From: Paracoccus caeni | GTDB taxonomy: Bacteria; Pseudomonadota; Alphaproteobacteria; Rhodobacterales; Rhodobacteraceae | DNA length: 64,000 bases | Assembly: GCF_016629665.1 (NCBI RefSeq) | Contig: NZ_JAEPRQ010000004.1 | Location: forward strand, 62,001 to 126,000 | Direction: 5' to 3' | In this document: in pieces, positions 1 to 9,600 of the stretch | How the letters are laid out: each line of letters starts with the position of its first letter | How positions within the stretch are numbered: position 1 is the stretch's first letter | Translations under genes and position numbers: made by a program | Notes under the pieces: model-generated | Databases searched by the model: none | What the model was told of the DNA's origin: nothing | Seen by the model: the letters and a program-made list of their open reading frames with translations, nothing else

Positions 1-77
1 TAGCCGCGAAGATTGCCGCGCCGGGAATGGCGCGGCAGGGGCTGTGGAAGATTGCACAACAAGCGGGGATCGTCTGA
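1..77 (+). CDS. C-terminal end of a probable 2-dehydro-3-deoxygalactonokinase (partial)
   Basis: Reading frame 3 is open from the window edge and stops at TGA 75-77, overlapping the ATG of the next gene (77-79). Only about 24 residues are visible, ending in GLWKIAQQAGIV, too few to prove a family. The call rests on context: in the De Ley-Doudoroff galactonate pathway dgoK (KDGal kinase) commonly sits directly before dgoA, and a stop-start overlap is typical of coupled operon genes. It could be another sugar kinase or dehydrogenase of the same pathway. Confidence 0.4.
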   Translation, partial: AAKIAAPGMARQGLWKIAQQAGIV

Positions 78-712
78 TGGATTTCGAAGCTGCCTTTGCC
101 GCCTGTCCGCTGGTCGCGATCCTGCGCGGACTGCGCCCGGACGAGGCGCTGGATCACGGCAAGGCGCTGACCGACGCGGGCTTCACGCTGCTGGAGGTGC
201 CGCTGAACTCGCCTGAGCCGTTGGACAGTATCGCAACCCTTTCGGCAAACCTGCCGCAAGCGCTTGTCGGTGCGGGAACGGTTCTTACTGCGGAAGACGT
301 CCGCTTGGTGGCCGAGGCGGGCGGGCGGCTGATCGTGGCCCCGAATTTCTCGCCCGCCGTCGCCGCCGAGGCGCGCCGATTGAACCTCATCTACCTGCCC
401 GGCATCGGCACCATGTCCGAGGCTTTCGCGGCGCTGGATGCCGGTGCGTCGGCGCTGAAATTGTTCCCCGCCGAGATGATCCCACCTGTTGCGGTCAAGG
501 CAATGCGCAGCGTGCTGCCCAAAGATGCAAGATTGCTGCCGGTTGGCGGCATCAATGCGCAGACCATGGCCGCCTATCTGCAGGCAGGCGCGAACGGGTT
601 CGGTCTTGGGGGTTCGCTTTATAGCGCGGGGCAGGACTTCAAGGATACCGCTGATAAGGCGGCTATCCTGATCGAAGCCTATAAAAATTTTAGGTCAGCT
701 GGCGCCGGGTGA
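77..712 (+). CDS. dgoA: 2-dehydro-3-deoxy-6-phosphogalactonate aldolase
   Basis: Class I aldolase of the KDPG/KDPGal family, splitting 2-keto-3-deoxy-6-phosphogalactonate into pyruvate and glyceraldehyde-3-phosphate in the cytoplasm. The 211-residue product has the usual family length. It shows VAILRGL near residue 13, the active-site Glu in LLEVPLN (about residue 40), GAGTVL (65-70), the Schiff-base Lys in LKLFPAE (Lys128) and the phosphate-binding LPVGGI segment. The ATG at 77 is preferred over an in-frame ATG at 44 because homology begins at MDFEAAFAACPLVAIL and 77 overlaps the upstream stop. KDPGal rather than KDPG aldolase is inferred from the ILRGLRPDEA style of N-terminus and the probable kinase upstream. 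Confidence 0.85.
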   Translation: MDFEAAFAACPLVAILRGLRPDEALDHGKALTDAGFTLLEVPLNSPEPLDSIATLSANLPQALVGAGTVLTAEDVRLVAEAGGRLIVAPNFSPAVAAEARRLNLIYLPGIGTMSEAFAALDAGASALKLFPAEMIPPVAVKAMRSVLPKDARLLPVGGINAQTMAAYLQAGANGFGLGGSLYSAGQDFKDTADKAAILIEAYKNFRSAGAG

Positions 713-864
713 ATGTTTTTGTAGCCTGTTTGCAATCATGGACGTTGGCAGCAACGTGATCCACAAGATGCCGGGAATGAGCCCTTATTCGGCATCAGAA
801 AGTGGCTCTTCCTCACTACCCACCGTTCCGGATTTAGCAACGCTGATAGCTGCGGGACTGTGTC

Positions 865-890
865 AGGGCCAGCGCCGACGCGCTGGCCCT
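865..890. terminator. Strong hairpin between convergent dgoA and the RND permease gene
   Basis: An 11-bp perfect stem (AGGGCCAGCGC, 865-875, with GCGCTGGCCCT, 880-890) closes on a 4-base loop. It lies about 25 bases beyond the stop of the minus-strand RND gene and about 150 bases beyond dgoA. No clear T-run follows on either strand, so it may act as an mRNA 3' end stabiliser or partial terminator rather than a classical intrinsic terminator. Confidence 0.55.
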
Positions 891-914
891 CATAGGTGTC
901 AGAATCGTTCCGGC

Positions 915-3900
915 TTACGCATGTGCGTCATCAGGCGCCTTGGGCAGATATGGCCGGATCAGGTTCAGGAACCCTTCCACATAGGTCAGCAAGACCGGCA
1001 CCACGATCAACGTCAGCAGCGAGGATGAGATAAGCCCGCCGATCACCGCGTGGGCCATGGGTGCGTTTTGCGACGTGCCGCCGTGCATGTTGATAGCCAG
1101 CGGCACCATGCCGAAAATCATCGCCAATGTGGTCATGACAATCGGCCTGAAGCGGGTCACGCCAGCTTCCAGCAGCGCTTGGCGCAGGTCCATGCCTGCG
1201 GCGCGTTGATGGTTGGCGTTATCGACCAGAAGGATCGCGTTCTTCACCACCAAACCCATCAGCATGATAAACCCGATGGCCGAGAACATGTTCAGGGTCG
1301 ATCCGCCGATCATCAGCCCCAACATCACCCCGACAAGCGCAAGCGGCAGCGAAGACATGATCGCAAGCGGCTGCAGGAAGCTGCCGAACTGTGAGGCCAG
1401 AACCAGATAGATGAAGACAATCGCCAATGCCAGCGCGACCAAGGCCGAGATACCGGACTCGATAATGCTTTCAGCATCGCCGCCCATCGAGTAGCTGTAG
1501 CCCGGCGGCAATTCGACCGCTGCCATCGCTGCCTGGAGGCCCGATTGCGCGCTGCGGATATCGGCCCCGTCCAGCCCGGCGGTGATGCTGACCGACCGCT
1601 GGCGATCCTCGCGGGTGATCTCACCGGCACTTTCGGATTGTTCGACCGTCGCAATCTGATCAAGCCGCACCACGCCACCGCCATCCGGCAAACCGACTAT
1701 CGGCAAGCTGGCAAGCTTTGCTGCGTCATCGCGCAGATCCTGCGGCAAGCGCACGACGACATCATAGTTGCTGCCGTCCGGGGCGGTCCATTCCGAGACA
1801 TCCTCGCCCGCGATCATCGGGGACAGGGCGCTGCCGACCTGTGTCAGGCGGACGCCCAGATCGGATGCCGCTTCGCGATTGACGCGCACGCCCAGCATCG
1901 GTTGGGGATCATCCAGAGATGTGCGAATATCCACAAGTCCCGGAACCTTCGACAGTTCATCGGCCAAAGTGGCAGACAGCCGTTTCAGCGTGTCCAGATC
2001 GCTGCCGCGCATCTTCAGCTCGACCGGCGTTGCCACACCGCTGCCGAAGGAATCCCCCGCACCGACGCGAAACTTTGCGCCCGGAATTTCCTCCAGCGCG
2101 ACCCGGATCGGGCCGCTAAGCTCGGTCGGGCTGCGATGACGTTCCGCGGGGGGCGTCAGCCGTGCCGTGATCGTTGCCTGATTCTTGCCGCTGGTCGCGC
2201 CGGAACCGACCGTGGCGTAAGTCCCGATCACTTCCGGGAACCGCCGCAGGATCGTATCGACCTGCCCGATCTTCGTCTCTGTCCGTGCCATCGAGGTGCC
2301 AATGGGAAGCTCGATTTCCACCTGAACTTCGGAATTGTCCGACGCAGGCGCAAATTCCGCGCCGACCAGCGGAAACAGCATCAGCCCGCCCACAAAGGCC
2401 GCCGTCGCAATCGCAAGGGTCGCCTTGCGCCAGCTAAGCGCCCATTCCAGCAGACGGCGGTATGACCGGATCAGTCGCTCGAACCAGCGATCAAAAGCCA
2501 TGACCGCGCGACCGATCGGGCCGCGCTTGGCGTTCAGGTCCGAGGCCGGATCATACCAGACCGCCGACATCATTGGGTCCAGGGTGAACGACACGAACAT
2601 CGAGATCAGCACGGCGACCGAAACCGTCACCCCGAATTGCAGGAAGAAGCGGCCGATGATGCCGTCCATGAAGGCCACCGGCAAAAACACCGCGACGATT
2701 GACAGCGTTGTAGCCAGCACCGCCAGCCCGATTTCGTTGGTGCCGTCCAAAGCCGCCTGTTCGTGGCTTTTGCCCATATGCAGATGCCGCATGATGTTTT
2801 CGCGGACGACGATGGCATCGTCGATCAGGATGCCGATGGAAAGCGACAGCGCCATCATCGTCATCATGTTCAGCGTGAAGCCCATGAAATAGATCGCGGC
2901 CATCGTTCCGATGATCGAGATCGGCAGCGTAAGCCCGGTGATCACGGTCGAGCGCCACGAGTTCAGAAACAGAAAGACGATGACGGTCGCCAGAATGGCG
3001 CCCTCGATCAACATGCTCTGAACGGCGGAGAAGCTTTCTTCCACCGAGGTCGAGTTGTCGCGGATGACCGAGATATTGATGCCGTCATAGAACGGATCGG
3101 CGCGCATCTTCTCGATATCGGCGCGGACGGCTTTCGCCACGCCGACCGTATTGGCGCCTTGGGTCTTCAGCACGTCAATGGTGATCGCGGGACGGCCATC
3201 GATCATCGCAAGGCTTTCACGCTCGGCAAGATCGGTGCCGACGAAGGCCAGATCGCCAAGCCGCACTGGAAATCCGCCGCGCTGGCCAACGATGATATCT
3301 TCGAACCCCTGAAGGTCGGGGATGCGACCCTCGACCTGAACCGATTTGGTGCTGGTGCCTTCGGTCACATCACCTGCGGGCAGATCGGTGTTTTCGTTGC
3401 GCAGGATCGAGGTGATGTCCGCCGCGCCGATGCCAAGCGCGGTTTGCCGGTCCGGGTCCAGCAGGATCTGCACTTCGTTCGGCAAACCACCGACCACGGA
3501 TGCTTCACCCACGCCGGGAATGTTGGCGATCCGGGTCGATAGCTCATCCTCGGCCAGCTTGGTCAGCGTGGCTGTGCCCAGCCGGTCCGACGACAGCCCG
3601 ATGGACAGAATAGGCATGCCCGTCGGGTCAAACCGCAGGATGCGCGGATCATCGGCATTGTCGGGCAAGGTGCCTTGGATCTGCGAGATACGGTCGCGGA
3701 CATCCTGCGCGGCGGTGGCGCTGTCCACCTCTAGCTCGAACATGATCAGCACCATCGAGGCACCGGATTGTGCGGTCGAGGTGATGCTGTCGATCCCGGC
3801 AAGGGTCGCGACACTGTCTTCTATGGGCTTGATGATATCGTTCTCGACCGCCTCGGGCGTGGCGCCGGGATAGGAGGTGACCACGGCCACGACCGGAAAA

Positions 3901-4022
3901 TCGACATCCGGCAGTTCGTCGATGGCCAGCCGGGAATAAGAGAACAGACCGATGACGACGATGGCAATCATCATCATCGTCGCAAAGACGGGCTGACGAA
4001 CGGCGATGCGGGTCAGGATCAT
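915..4022 (-). CDS. RND multidrug efflux permease (HAE1/AcrB-like)
   Basis: Inner-membrane proton-driven pump subunit of 1035 residues, the usual size of hydrophobe/amphiphile RND permeases. The N-terminus [17 protein letters not shown] is the first membrane helix typical of the family. The paired Asp residues of the proton relay are visible in [10 protein letters not shown] (helix 4), and the partner Lys in [13 protein letters not shown] (helix 10). Large periplasmic porter loops lie between. It overlaps the upstream adaptor gene by four bases (ATGA), so the two are translated as a pair. No outer-membrane factor gene is adjacent, so the pump probably borrows a TolC-like channel. Substrate cannot be read from the sequence. 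Confidence 0.9.
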   Translation of the reverse strand: MILTRIAVRQPVFATMMMIAIVVIGLFSYSRLAIDELPDVDFPVVAVVTSYPGATPEAVENDIIKPIEDSVATLAGIDSITSTAQSGASMVLIMFELEVDSATAAQDVRDRISQIQGTLPDNADDPRILRFDPTGMPILSIGLSSDRLGTATLTKLAEDELSTRIANIPGVGEASVVGGLPNEVQILLDPDRQTALGIGAADITSILRNENTDLPAGDVTEGTSTKSVQVEGRIPDLQGFEDIIVGQRGGFPVRLGDLAFVGTDLAERESLAMIDGRPAITIDVLKTQGANTVGVAKAVRADIEKMRADPFYDGINISVIRDNSTSVEESFSAVQSMLIEGAILATVIVFLFLNSWRSTVITGLTLPISIIGTMAAIYFMGFTLNMMTMMALSLSIGILIDDAIVVRENIMRHLHMGKSHEQAALDGTNEIGLAVLATTLSIVAVFLPVAFMDGIIGRFFLQFGVTVSVAVLISMFVSFTLDPMMSAVWYDPASDLNAKRGPIGRAVMAFDRWFERLIRSYRRLLEWALSWRKATLAIATAAFVGGLMLFPLVGAEFAPASDNSEVQVEIELPIGTSMARTETKIGQVDTILRRFPEVIGTYATVGSGATSGKNQATITARLTPPAERHRSPTELSGPIRVALEEIPGAKFRVGAGDSFGSGVATPVELKMRGSDLDTLKRLSATLADELSKVPGLVDIRTSLDDPQPMLGVRVNREAASDLGVRLTQVGSALSPMIAGEDVSEWTAPDGSNYDVVVRLPQDLRDDAAKLASLPIVGLPDGGGVVRLDQIATVEQSESAGEITREDRQRSVSITAGLDGADIRSAQSGLQAAMAAVELPPGYSYSMGGDAESIIESGISALVALALAIVFIYLVLASQFGSFLQPLAIMSSLPLALVGVMLGLMIGGSTLNMFSAIGFIMLMGLVVKNAILLVDNANHQRAAGMDLRQALLEAGVTRFRPIVMTTLAMIFGMVPLAINMHGGTSQNAPMAHAVIGGLISSSLLTLIVVPVLLTYVEGFLNLIRPYLPKAPDDAHA

Positions 4023-5203
4023 TGTGCTGCCCCGATCCGGTTCACGCGCGTCCCGTCTTGCAACCGTTCCATTGCTTGCGAGACAATAATGTCGCCTGCG
4101 TCAAGGCCCGACGCGATTTCCGAGGTTCGCCCACGATTCCAGGTCCGCGCAATCTCGACCTCTTGCCTGACGACCCGGTCATCCTCGACGCGCAGAACGT
4201 AGGTTTTGTCGCCATCCTCACGAATGGCCGTGGTCGGGATGCCGATCCCGTCCTGCGTTTCTTCAAGCACCAGCTCGCCCGCCGCGAACATGCCGCCTTT
4301 CAGCAGATCGTTGGTATTGGCAATCGTCGCATAGACCGGCAACACCCGCGTTCCGGCAACTGCAACAGGCGCGACGCGGTTGATCGTGCCCTCAAACCTG
4401 CGACCCGGAATGCCGTCCACCCGGATCGAGACCTGTTGCCCGACCCGCAGGCGCGGGGCGTAATTCACCGGGATGCCGCCTTCCAGGATCAGCTCTGAAA
4501 TATCCACCAATTGCAGAAGCTCGGTTCCGGGGCTTGCGAAGGCTCCGGCATTGACCGACCTTTTGCTGATCACGCCATCGAATGGCGCGGTGATCCTGGC
4601 CTTCGACAGATCGTCTTCGGCCGATGCCACCTGCTTCATCAGGGCCGCATAATTCGCCTCTAACTGCGCGACATTGGCGGCCTCTGTCTCAAGCGAAGAC
4701 GAACTGGTGACGCCGCGCCCGACCAGATCCGTGGTCCGCCGCAACTGCGCGCGCGCTAGATCAAGCTGCGCCAGCGTCGCCTGCGCGGTGGATTGCTGTT
4801 GCTCAAGCTGGTTTCGCAATGCTTCCACATCAATCGTCACCAACCCTTCACCCGCCTTGACCGCCTGGCCCTCGCGCAGGCTGACATCTTCGATCCGCCC
4901 GGATACTTCGGCCGCAATGGTCAGTTCTCGGCCCGGAACGAGTGAGCCGGTAAGCTGGACCGTATCGCGCAACGCAGCCCGGCGAACCTCATGAAGCTCT
5001 GACGGAAGCAACTGCATGACCACTTCTGTTGGCGCAGCGGGTGCAGGAGCTTCATCGCTTTCTGGTGGCGATGGCAGAAACAGGGACACCGCTATGATCA
5101 CAACCCCGGGAACGATCAGCCAGATCAACCAGCGACGCCGCCGCGTCGTCCCAGCTTTGGCGGCCCCGGTTTCAGGCTTTTCGCCTTGATCAAAATTCGA
5201 CAT
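4019..5203 (-). CDS. RND efflux periplasmic adaptor (membrane fusion protein)
   Basis: Adaptor bridging the RND permease and an outer-membrane channel. The 394-residue product has a short cytoplasmic N-terminus, one membrane anchor (RRRWLIWLIVPGVVIIAVSLFL), a split lipoyl domain (GSLVPGRELTIAAEVSGRI and FDGVISKRSVNAGAF), a helical hairpin rich in Gln and Ala, and a C-terminal beta-barrel ending GDIIVSQAMERLQDGTRV. I choose the ATG at 5203, not the in-frame ATG at 5263: AGGACAG lies about 9 bases upstream of 5203, and the extra 20 residues would cross the operator region. First gene of the pump operon. Confidence 0.88.
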   Translation of the reverse strand: MSNFDQGEKPETGAAKAGTTRRRRWLIWLIVPGVVIIAVSLFLPSPPESDEAPAPAAPTEVVMQLLPSELHEVRRAALRDTVQLTGSLVPGRELTIAAEVSGRIEDVSLREGQAVKAGEGLVTIDVEALRNQLEQQQSTAQATLAQLDLARAQLRRTTDLVGRGVTSSSSLETEAANVAQLEANYAALMKQVASAEDDLSKARITAPFDGVISKRSVNAGAFASPGTELLQLVDISELILEGGIPVNYAPRLRVGQQVSIRVDGIPGRRFEGTINRVAPVAVAGTRVLPVYATIANTNDLLKGGMFAAGELVLEETQDGIGIPTTAIREDGDKTYVLRVEDDRVVRQEVEIARTWNRGRTSEIASGLDAGDIIVSQAMERLQDGTRVNRIGAAQ

Positions 5204-5246
5204 CGACCACTGTCCTGTGATGGTTAGATGATGTGTATAGTCTCGA

Positions 5247-5273
5247 ACATTAACTAATGTCACTATATGACAT
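5247..5273. promoter_or_regulatory. Overlapping inverted repeats upstream of the RND pump operon
   Basis: Two palindromes share a half-site. One is ACATTA-AC-TAATGT at 5247-5260; the other is ATGTCA-CTATA-TGACAT at 5257-5273. They sit 44-70 bases upstream of the adaptor start in an AT-rich stretch, where RND operons usually carry TetR- or MarR-type operators. No repressor gene is next to them, so the cognate regulator must be elsewhere. A box for the -10 hexamer is not obvious. Confidence 0.5.
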
Positions 5274-5859
5274 AAAAAAGATCCTAAAGTGTCGTTTACT
5301 GACTACTTTATCCTTCCAGCTCAGCTGATCGGGATACGCTTTTGCCGATCATCAGCGGTTCGGAGCATGATTTCCATTGAGAATTGACCCATCTTGCCCG
5401 TCCTTAACGCGGCGAGCCGACGGAGCGGTGGTTGTTCTGTCCCGCGGCCGCTGGTCACATCGCCCTTGCGACGGTGTCCAGCTTGAGGATGCCGTCGCCA
5501 AAGGGTGGTGTGGCAGGCCGATTCGACAGTAGTCGCAACGAAAATATGATTATCTATAAATTTCATATAGATAAGAAGATTTCGCGACGGCCCTCTGATG
5601 CAATCGTTCTTCTCAACCCATGCCTGCATGAAATTTTACATGCGTTGCTGCGCTGCAAAAGAACGGGCTGTTTCATTTACGATTAAATCTACAGTGATAT
5701 GGTAGAGATTAAAGCGGATCAGGCTCCAACGACGAAGATCCGAGCTTTCAATAGCCGAAGGTGGTCGCGTGAAAATGTGTTGTCATGACAAGCCGGAACT
5801 GACCGCCGCGCCGTGATCGCACGGCCATCTGACACGCTGTCGAAGACCCAGGAGACCCC
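5274..5859. other. Intergenic region without a supported gene
   Basis: About 590 bases between the pump operator and the amidohydrolase gene. Both strands carry short open frames, none with a ribosome site or a family I recognise. The stretch 5530-5720 is clearly more AT-rich than the surroundings and may hold the promoter of the operon starting at 5860. A decayed gene or insertion remnant is possible but I could not identify one. Confidence 0.5.
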
Positions 5860-7056
5860 ATGAACATCGCTGTCAGACCGCCACCCGACGGATCGGGCGT
5901 ATCGACCGCCATTGCCGAAAGCATCGCCGATTTCGTCTCGCTGCGGCATGAACTGCACCGCAAGCCCGAACTGGCTTTTGCCGAACGGGCGACGACGGCG
6001 AAGATTATCGACCTGCTGCAAGGCTGGGGTTATCGCGTCGCGCAACTGACCCGGACCGGGGTGATCGCGACGCTGGAGAACGGGCCGGGGCCGGTGCTTG
6101 GTCTGCGCGCGGATATCGACGCGCTGCCGATTGCCGAAGCCACCGGGCTTTCCTATGCCAGCGCGGTTCCCGGCGTCATGCATGCTTGTGGGCATGACGG
6201 GCATACGGTGATCCTGCTGGCCGCCGCGCGCTATCTGGCACGAAGCCGGAATTTCCAAGGGACGCTGCGGCTGATCTTTCAGCCCGCCGAGGAAATCGGG
6301 GCAGGGGCCCGCGCGTTGATCGAGGCGGGGCTCTTCGACCGCTTCCCCGTCGATGCGATTTTCGGGCTACACAACTGGCCGGGGGTCGAGGCGGGGCGGT
6401 TAGGCTTTGTCGAAGGTCCGGCCATGGCCGCCGTGGACAAGATCGGCGCGCGCTTTGTCGGCAAGGGCGGGCACGGGGCCGAGCCGCATCTGGCGGTCGA
6501 TCCGGTCGTGGCATCGGCCCATGCCATCACCGCGCTGCAATCGGTGGTCTCGCGCAATGTCGATCCGTTGCAGATGGCGGTGGTCACCGTCGGCTCGATC
6601 CATGGCGGGCAGGCGTCGAATGTCATTCCGGGTGAGGTTGATCTGCAACTGACCTTGCGCAGCTATGCCCCTGAAGTGCGCGAGCTGCTGAAAAAGCGCA
6701 TCCCGGCGCTGTTCGATCAGGTCGCGAAAAGCTTCGGGGCCGAGGTTCGTGTCGATCTGCATCACGGCTTTCCAAGTGTCGTCAATTCCAGCGCCGAAAC
6801 CCGGCTGATCCGACAGATTGCCGAGGACAGCCTTGGCACCGACGCCGTGATCGCCGATTTCGCGCCGCGCACCGCGTCCGAGGATTTCGCCTACTATCTG
6901 CACCATCGGCCCGGCAGCTTCATCTTTGTCGGCAATGGCGACAGCGCCCCGCTGCACAGCCCGGAATACCGCTTCAACGACGACATCATCGCCCCTGCCG
7001 CGACCCTTTGGGCGTCCTTGGCCGAGCGTTTTCTGAACGGAGACACCCATGAGTGA
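5860..7056 (+). CDS. M20D-family amidohydrolase (hippurate/N-acyl-amino-acid hydrolase type)
   Basis: Metal-dependent hydrolase expected to release an amino acid or amine from an N-acyl or amide conjugate in the cytoplasm. The 398 residues carry RADIDALPI, the metal-binding HACGHDGHT, QPAEE with the catalytic Glu pair, GLHNWPG, and a C-terminal metal-binding region around SAPLHSPEYRFND. AGGAGA lies 6 bases before the ATG. It opens an operon in which every next start overlaps or nearly abuts the previous stop: acetyltransferase, ABC transporter, binding proteins. This suggests the imported compound is the substrate. The exact acyl group cannot be told. Confidence 0.85.
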   Translation: MNIAVRPPPDGSGVSTAIAESIADFVSLRHELHRKPELAFAERATTAKIIDLLQGWGYRVAQLTRTGVIATLENGPGPVLGLRADIDALPIAEATGLSYASAVPGVMHACGHDGHTVILLAAARYLARSRNFQGTLRLIFQPAEEIGAGARALIEAGLFDRFPVDAIFGLHNWPGVEAGRLGFVEGPAMAAVDKIGARFVGKGGHGAEPHLAVDPVVASAHAITALQSVVSRNVDPLQMAVVTVGSIHGGQASNVIPGEVDLQLTLRSYAPEVRELLKKRIPALFDQVAKSFGAEVRVDLHHGFPSVVNSSAETRLIRQIAEDSLGTDAVIADFAPRTASEDFAYYLHHRPGSFIFVGNGDSAPLHSPEYRFNDDIIAPAATLWASLAERFLNGDTHE

Positions 7057-7678
7057 CCATTTCGTCGTGACCTCTCCTCTGGACCCGCGGGCCGCGCCAC
7101 TGGTCGAGGATCTGATCCGCGAATACGATCAGCGTTACGGCACGCTGTTCAGCACCGGCGGCGCGCGGGAAGAGGTGTTTCGTTATCCGCCCGACTATTT
7201 CGCCGCGCCGAACGGGACGTTCCTGCTGCTGATCCGCGATGGTGAGACCATCGGTGGCGGGGCCTTCATGCGCTATGACGACGATACCGCCGAATTCAAA
7301 CGCATCTGGACGCGCGCCGATCTGCGGCGACAGGGGTTGGCGCAGCGGATCGTGACCGAGCTTGAGGCGCAGGCGGTAGCGCTTGGCTATACCCGCGTCT
7401 ATCTGACCACCGGCTTCCGCCAGCCCGAGGCGAAGGGGCTTTATCTGGGCCTCGGCTATCGCCCGCTGTTTGATCCCGATCTGCCGCCCGAGCTTTATGC
7501 GACACTACCTTTTGAAAAGCATATCGGCGCGCTGGCGGGGAGACCGGGCAGCACGCCGCTGAAACAACCGGCGGAAAATTTCGAGGCGGCGGCCAAGGCC
7601 GCAGTTGCCGCGAAGGTTGCCAAGAATGAACAGGTCGCCCGGCAAAGCGGCGAGATCAGGGCAGGAGCGGCATCATGA
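7049..7678 (+). CDS. GNAT-family N-acetyltransferase
   Basis: Acetyl-CoA-dependent transferase fold. The pyrophosphate-binding motif A is LRRQGLAQRIV, preceded by the FKRIWTRAD strand and followed by the YTRVYLTTGFRQPEAKGLYLGLGY core. The 209 residues include a C-terminal tail of about 45 residues rich in Ala and Lys (AAAKAAVAAKVAKNE) beyond the usual domain. Its ATG lies inside the end of the amidohydrolase gene (8-base overlap), and its stop overlaps the next start (ATGA), so expression is coupled. Acetylating the released amine or detoxifying an analogue is plausible but unproven. Confidence 0.8.
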   Translation: MSDHFVVTSPLDPRAAPLVEDLIREYDQRYGTLFSTGGAREEVFRYPPDYFAAPNGTFLLLIRDGETIGGGAFMRYDDDTAEFKRIWTRADLRRQGLAQRIVTELEAQAVALGYTRVYLTTGFRQPEAKGLYLGLGYRPLFDPDLPPELYATLPFEKHIGALAGRPGSTPLKQPAENFEAAAKAAVAAKVAKNEQVARQSGEIRAGAAS

Positions 7679-9465
7679 GCGCAACCGATATTCATACGGG
7701 GGCCGTCCCGCCACGCCGCGATCTGGGCGAGCTTCGGGTCATCCCCGTCAGGCATCGGGCGCGGACCATCGGCACCGCCTTTGCCGCCGTCCTGTTGATC
7801 GCGATCCTGTATTCGGTGCTGGGCAATCCCCGGTGGGGCTGGCCGGTCTTCGCCGAATGGTTCCTGTCCGAGCCGGTCCTGACCGGCCTTGGCCGCACCC
7901 TGTTGTTGACCGCGCTTGGTGCGTTCTTCGGTTTTACCCTCGGCACGGTGCTGGCGCTGGCGCGGGTGTCGTCTTCGCCGCTGCTGGCCGCGCTGGCATG
8001 GGGGTTCATCTGGCTGTTTCGGTCGATCCCGCTGATCGTGTTGCTACTGATTCTGAACAATCTGGGCTATCTTTATCAGACCGTCTCGCTGGGCGTGCCC
8101 TTCACCGAGATCAGCTTCTTCAGCTACAATACCACACAACTGATGACGCCGTTTCTGGCGGCGGTTCTGGGGCTGACGCTGAACCTTGGTGCCTTCTCGG
8201 CCGAGGTGATCCGGGGTGGTATCCTGTCGGTCGATCAGGGCCAGCACGAGGCGGCAGCGGCGCTCGGTCTGCCGAAAGGCCATCAGGCGCGACGGATCGT
8301 GCTGCCGCAGGCGATGCGGTCGATCGTGCCGACGGCTTTCAACGAGATCATCGGTTTGGCCAAGGGCACATCGATGGTCTATGTGCTGGCCCTGCCCGAG
8401 TTGTTCTATACCGTGCAGATCATCTATCGCCGGAACCTCGAGGTGATCCCGCTGCTGATGGTCGCGACGGTCTGGTATCTGATCATCCTCTCGGTCTTGT
8501 CGATCATTCAGTATCATATCGAACGGCATTACGCCCGCGGCGCCCTGCGCACGCTGCCCCCGAATGCCTTCCGCGTCTTCTTCGCTCGGCTTGGGCTGGT
8601 CAGCCTTTATTCGCCCGCCCGGCCCGTCTCTGTCGCGGCTGAGACGCCTGCGCCGGTGATCCGCGCCCGCAGCCATGGCTCTGACTGGGCCAACAGCCTG
8701 CCGGGCGGCGGTACGGTCGAAATTCGCGGCGTGACCAAGGCTTATGGCGATCTGGTCGTGCTGGAAGATGTGGATCTGGTGATCCCCTCGGGCTCGGTCA
8801 CGGCGATCATCGGGCCGTCGGGGTCGGGCAAATCGACCCTGCTCCGCTCGATCAACCATCTTGAGCGGGTGGACCGGGGCTATATCGCCATCGACCGCGA
8901 GTTGATCGGCTATCGCCGCGAAGGGGACACGCTTTACGAGCTGAAAGAGCGTGAGGTGCTGGAACGGCGCACCGATGTCGGAATGGTGTTCCAGAACTTC
9001 AATCTGTTCCCGCATCTGACCGTGCTGCAGAATATCACCGAGGCGCCGATCAAGGTGCGCGGCCTGTCGCGCGGCGATGCCGAGCGGCTGGCGCTGGATC
9101 TGTTGGCGCGGGTCGGTCTGGCCGACAAGGCGTATGCCTATCCCCGGCAATTGTCGGGCGGGCAACAGCAGCGCGTGGCGATTGCCCGCACGCTGGCGCT
9201 GAAACCCAAAGTGCTGCTGTTCGACGAGCCGACATCGGCGCTTGACCCCGAACTGGTCGGCGAGGTGCTGGATGTGATCAAGGAACTGGCGCAATCCGGC
9301 ATCACGCTGATCATCGTCACCCACGAGATCGGCTTCGCCCGCGAGGTCGCCGATCGTATCGTCTTCATGGAACAGGGCCGCGTCGTCGAGACCGGCAGCC
9401 CGGAGCAGGTCTTGAACGACCCGCAGCACCGACGGACTGCCGATTTCATCGCGAAGGTTCTGTAA
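7675..9465 (+). CDS. Fused ABC transporter permease-ATPase (polar amino acid uptake type)
   Basis: A single 596-residue chain joins two parts normally encoded separately. Residues about 1-310 form a HisM/GlnP-type permease with several membrane helices and the cytoplasmic EAAAALGLPKGHQARRIVLP loop that contacts the ATPase. Residues about 343-596 form a GlnQ/HisP-type ATPase with Walker A GPSGSGKST (about 380-388), signature LSGGQQQR, Walker B LLFDEPTSALDPE and a switch His in IVTHEIGFA. No frameshift or stop separates them. The linker (about 310-342) is Pro/Ala-rich. Two binding-protein genes follow. A homodimer would supply two permease and two ATPase domains. Confidence 0.9.
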   Translation: MSATDIHTGAVPPRRDLGELRVIPVRHRARTIGTAFAAVLLIAILYSVLGNPRWGWPVFAEWFLSEPVLTGLGRTLLLTALGAFFGFTLGTVLALARVSSSPLLAALAWGFIWLFRSIPLIVLLLILNNLGYLYQTVSLGVPFTEISFFSYNTTQLMTPFLAAVLGLTLNLGAFSAEVIRGGILSVDQGQHEAAAALGLPKGHQARRIVLPQAMRSIVPTAFNEIIGLAKGTSMVYVLALPELFYTVQIIYRRNLEVIPLLMVATVWYLIILSVLSIIQYHIERHYARGALRTLPPNAFRVFFARLGLVSLYSPARPVSVAAETPAPVIRARSHGSDWANSLPGGGTVEIRGVTKAYGDLVVLEDVDLVIPSGSVTAIIGPSGSGKSTLLRSINHLERVDRGYIAIDRELIGYRREGDTLYELKEREVLERRTDVGMVFQNFNLFPHLTVLQNITEAPIKVRGLSRGDAERLALDLLARVGLADKAYAYPRQLSGGQQQRVAIARTLALKPKVLLFDEPTSALDPELVGEVLDVIKELAQSGITLIIVTHEIGFAREVADRIVFMEQGRVVETGSPEQVLNDPQHRRTADFIAKVL

Positions 9466-9470
9466 ATGTC

Positions 9471-9521
9471 AGGGCGCGCGGGTTCCTCCTCTCCCTGACG
9501 CGCGCGTCCTGACTGATTTTT
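9471..9521 (+). terminator. Hairpin with T-run between the fused transporter gene and its binding-protein gene
   Basis: AGGGCGCGCG (9471-9480) pairs with CGCGCGTCCT (9501-9510), ten pairs including one G-U, around a 20-base loop; TTTTT follows at 9517-9521. It starts 5 bases after the stop. It could terminate or attenuate transcription, so that the downstream binding protein is made from its own promoter, or act as a processing/stability element. Confidence 0.5.
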
Positions 9522-9600
9522 CCTCCACCGACCGCCTTGCCTTCTGCCGTGATCTTTCGGGCAGCGGTCTTCCTCATGCCGTCAACAGAAAGCCTCCATC

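Noticed and set aside
5321..5686. Short open frames on both strands upstream of the amidohydrolase gene
   Set aside because: No ribosome sites, no recognisable domain and mutually overlapping; I looked for a TetR gene or transposase remnant and could not support either.
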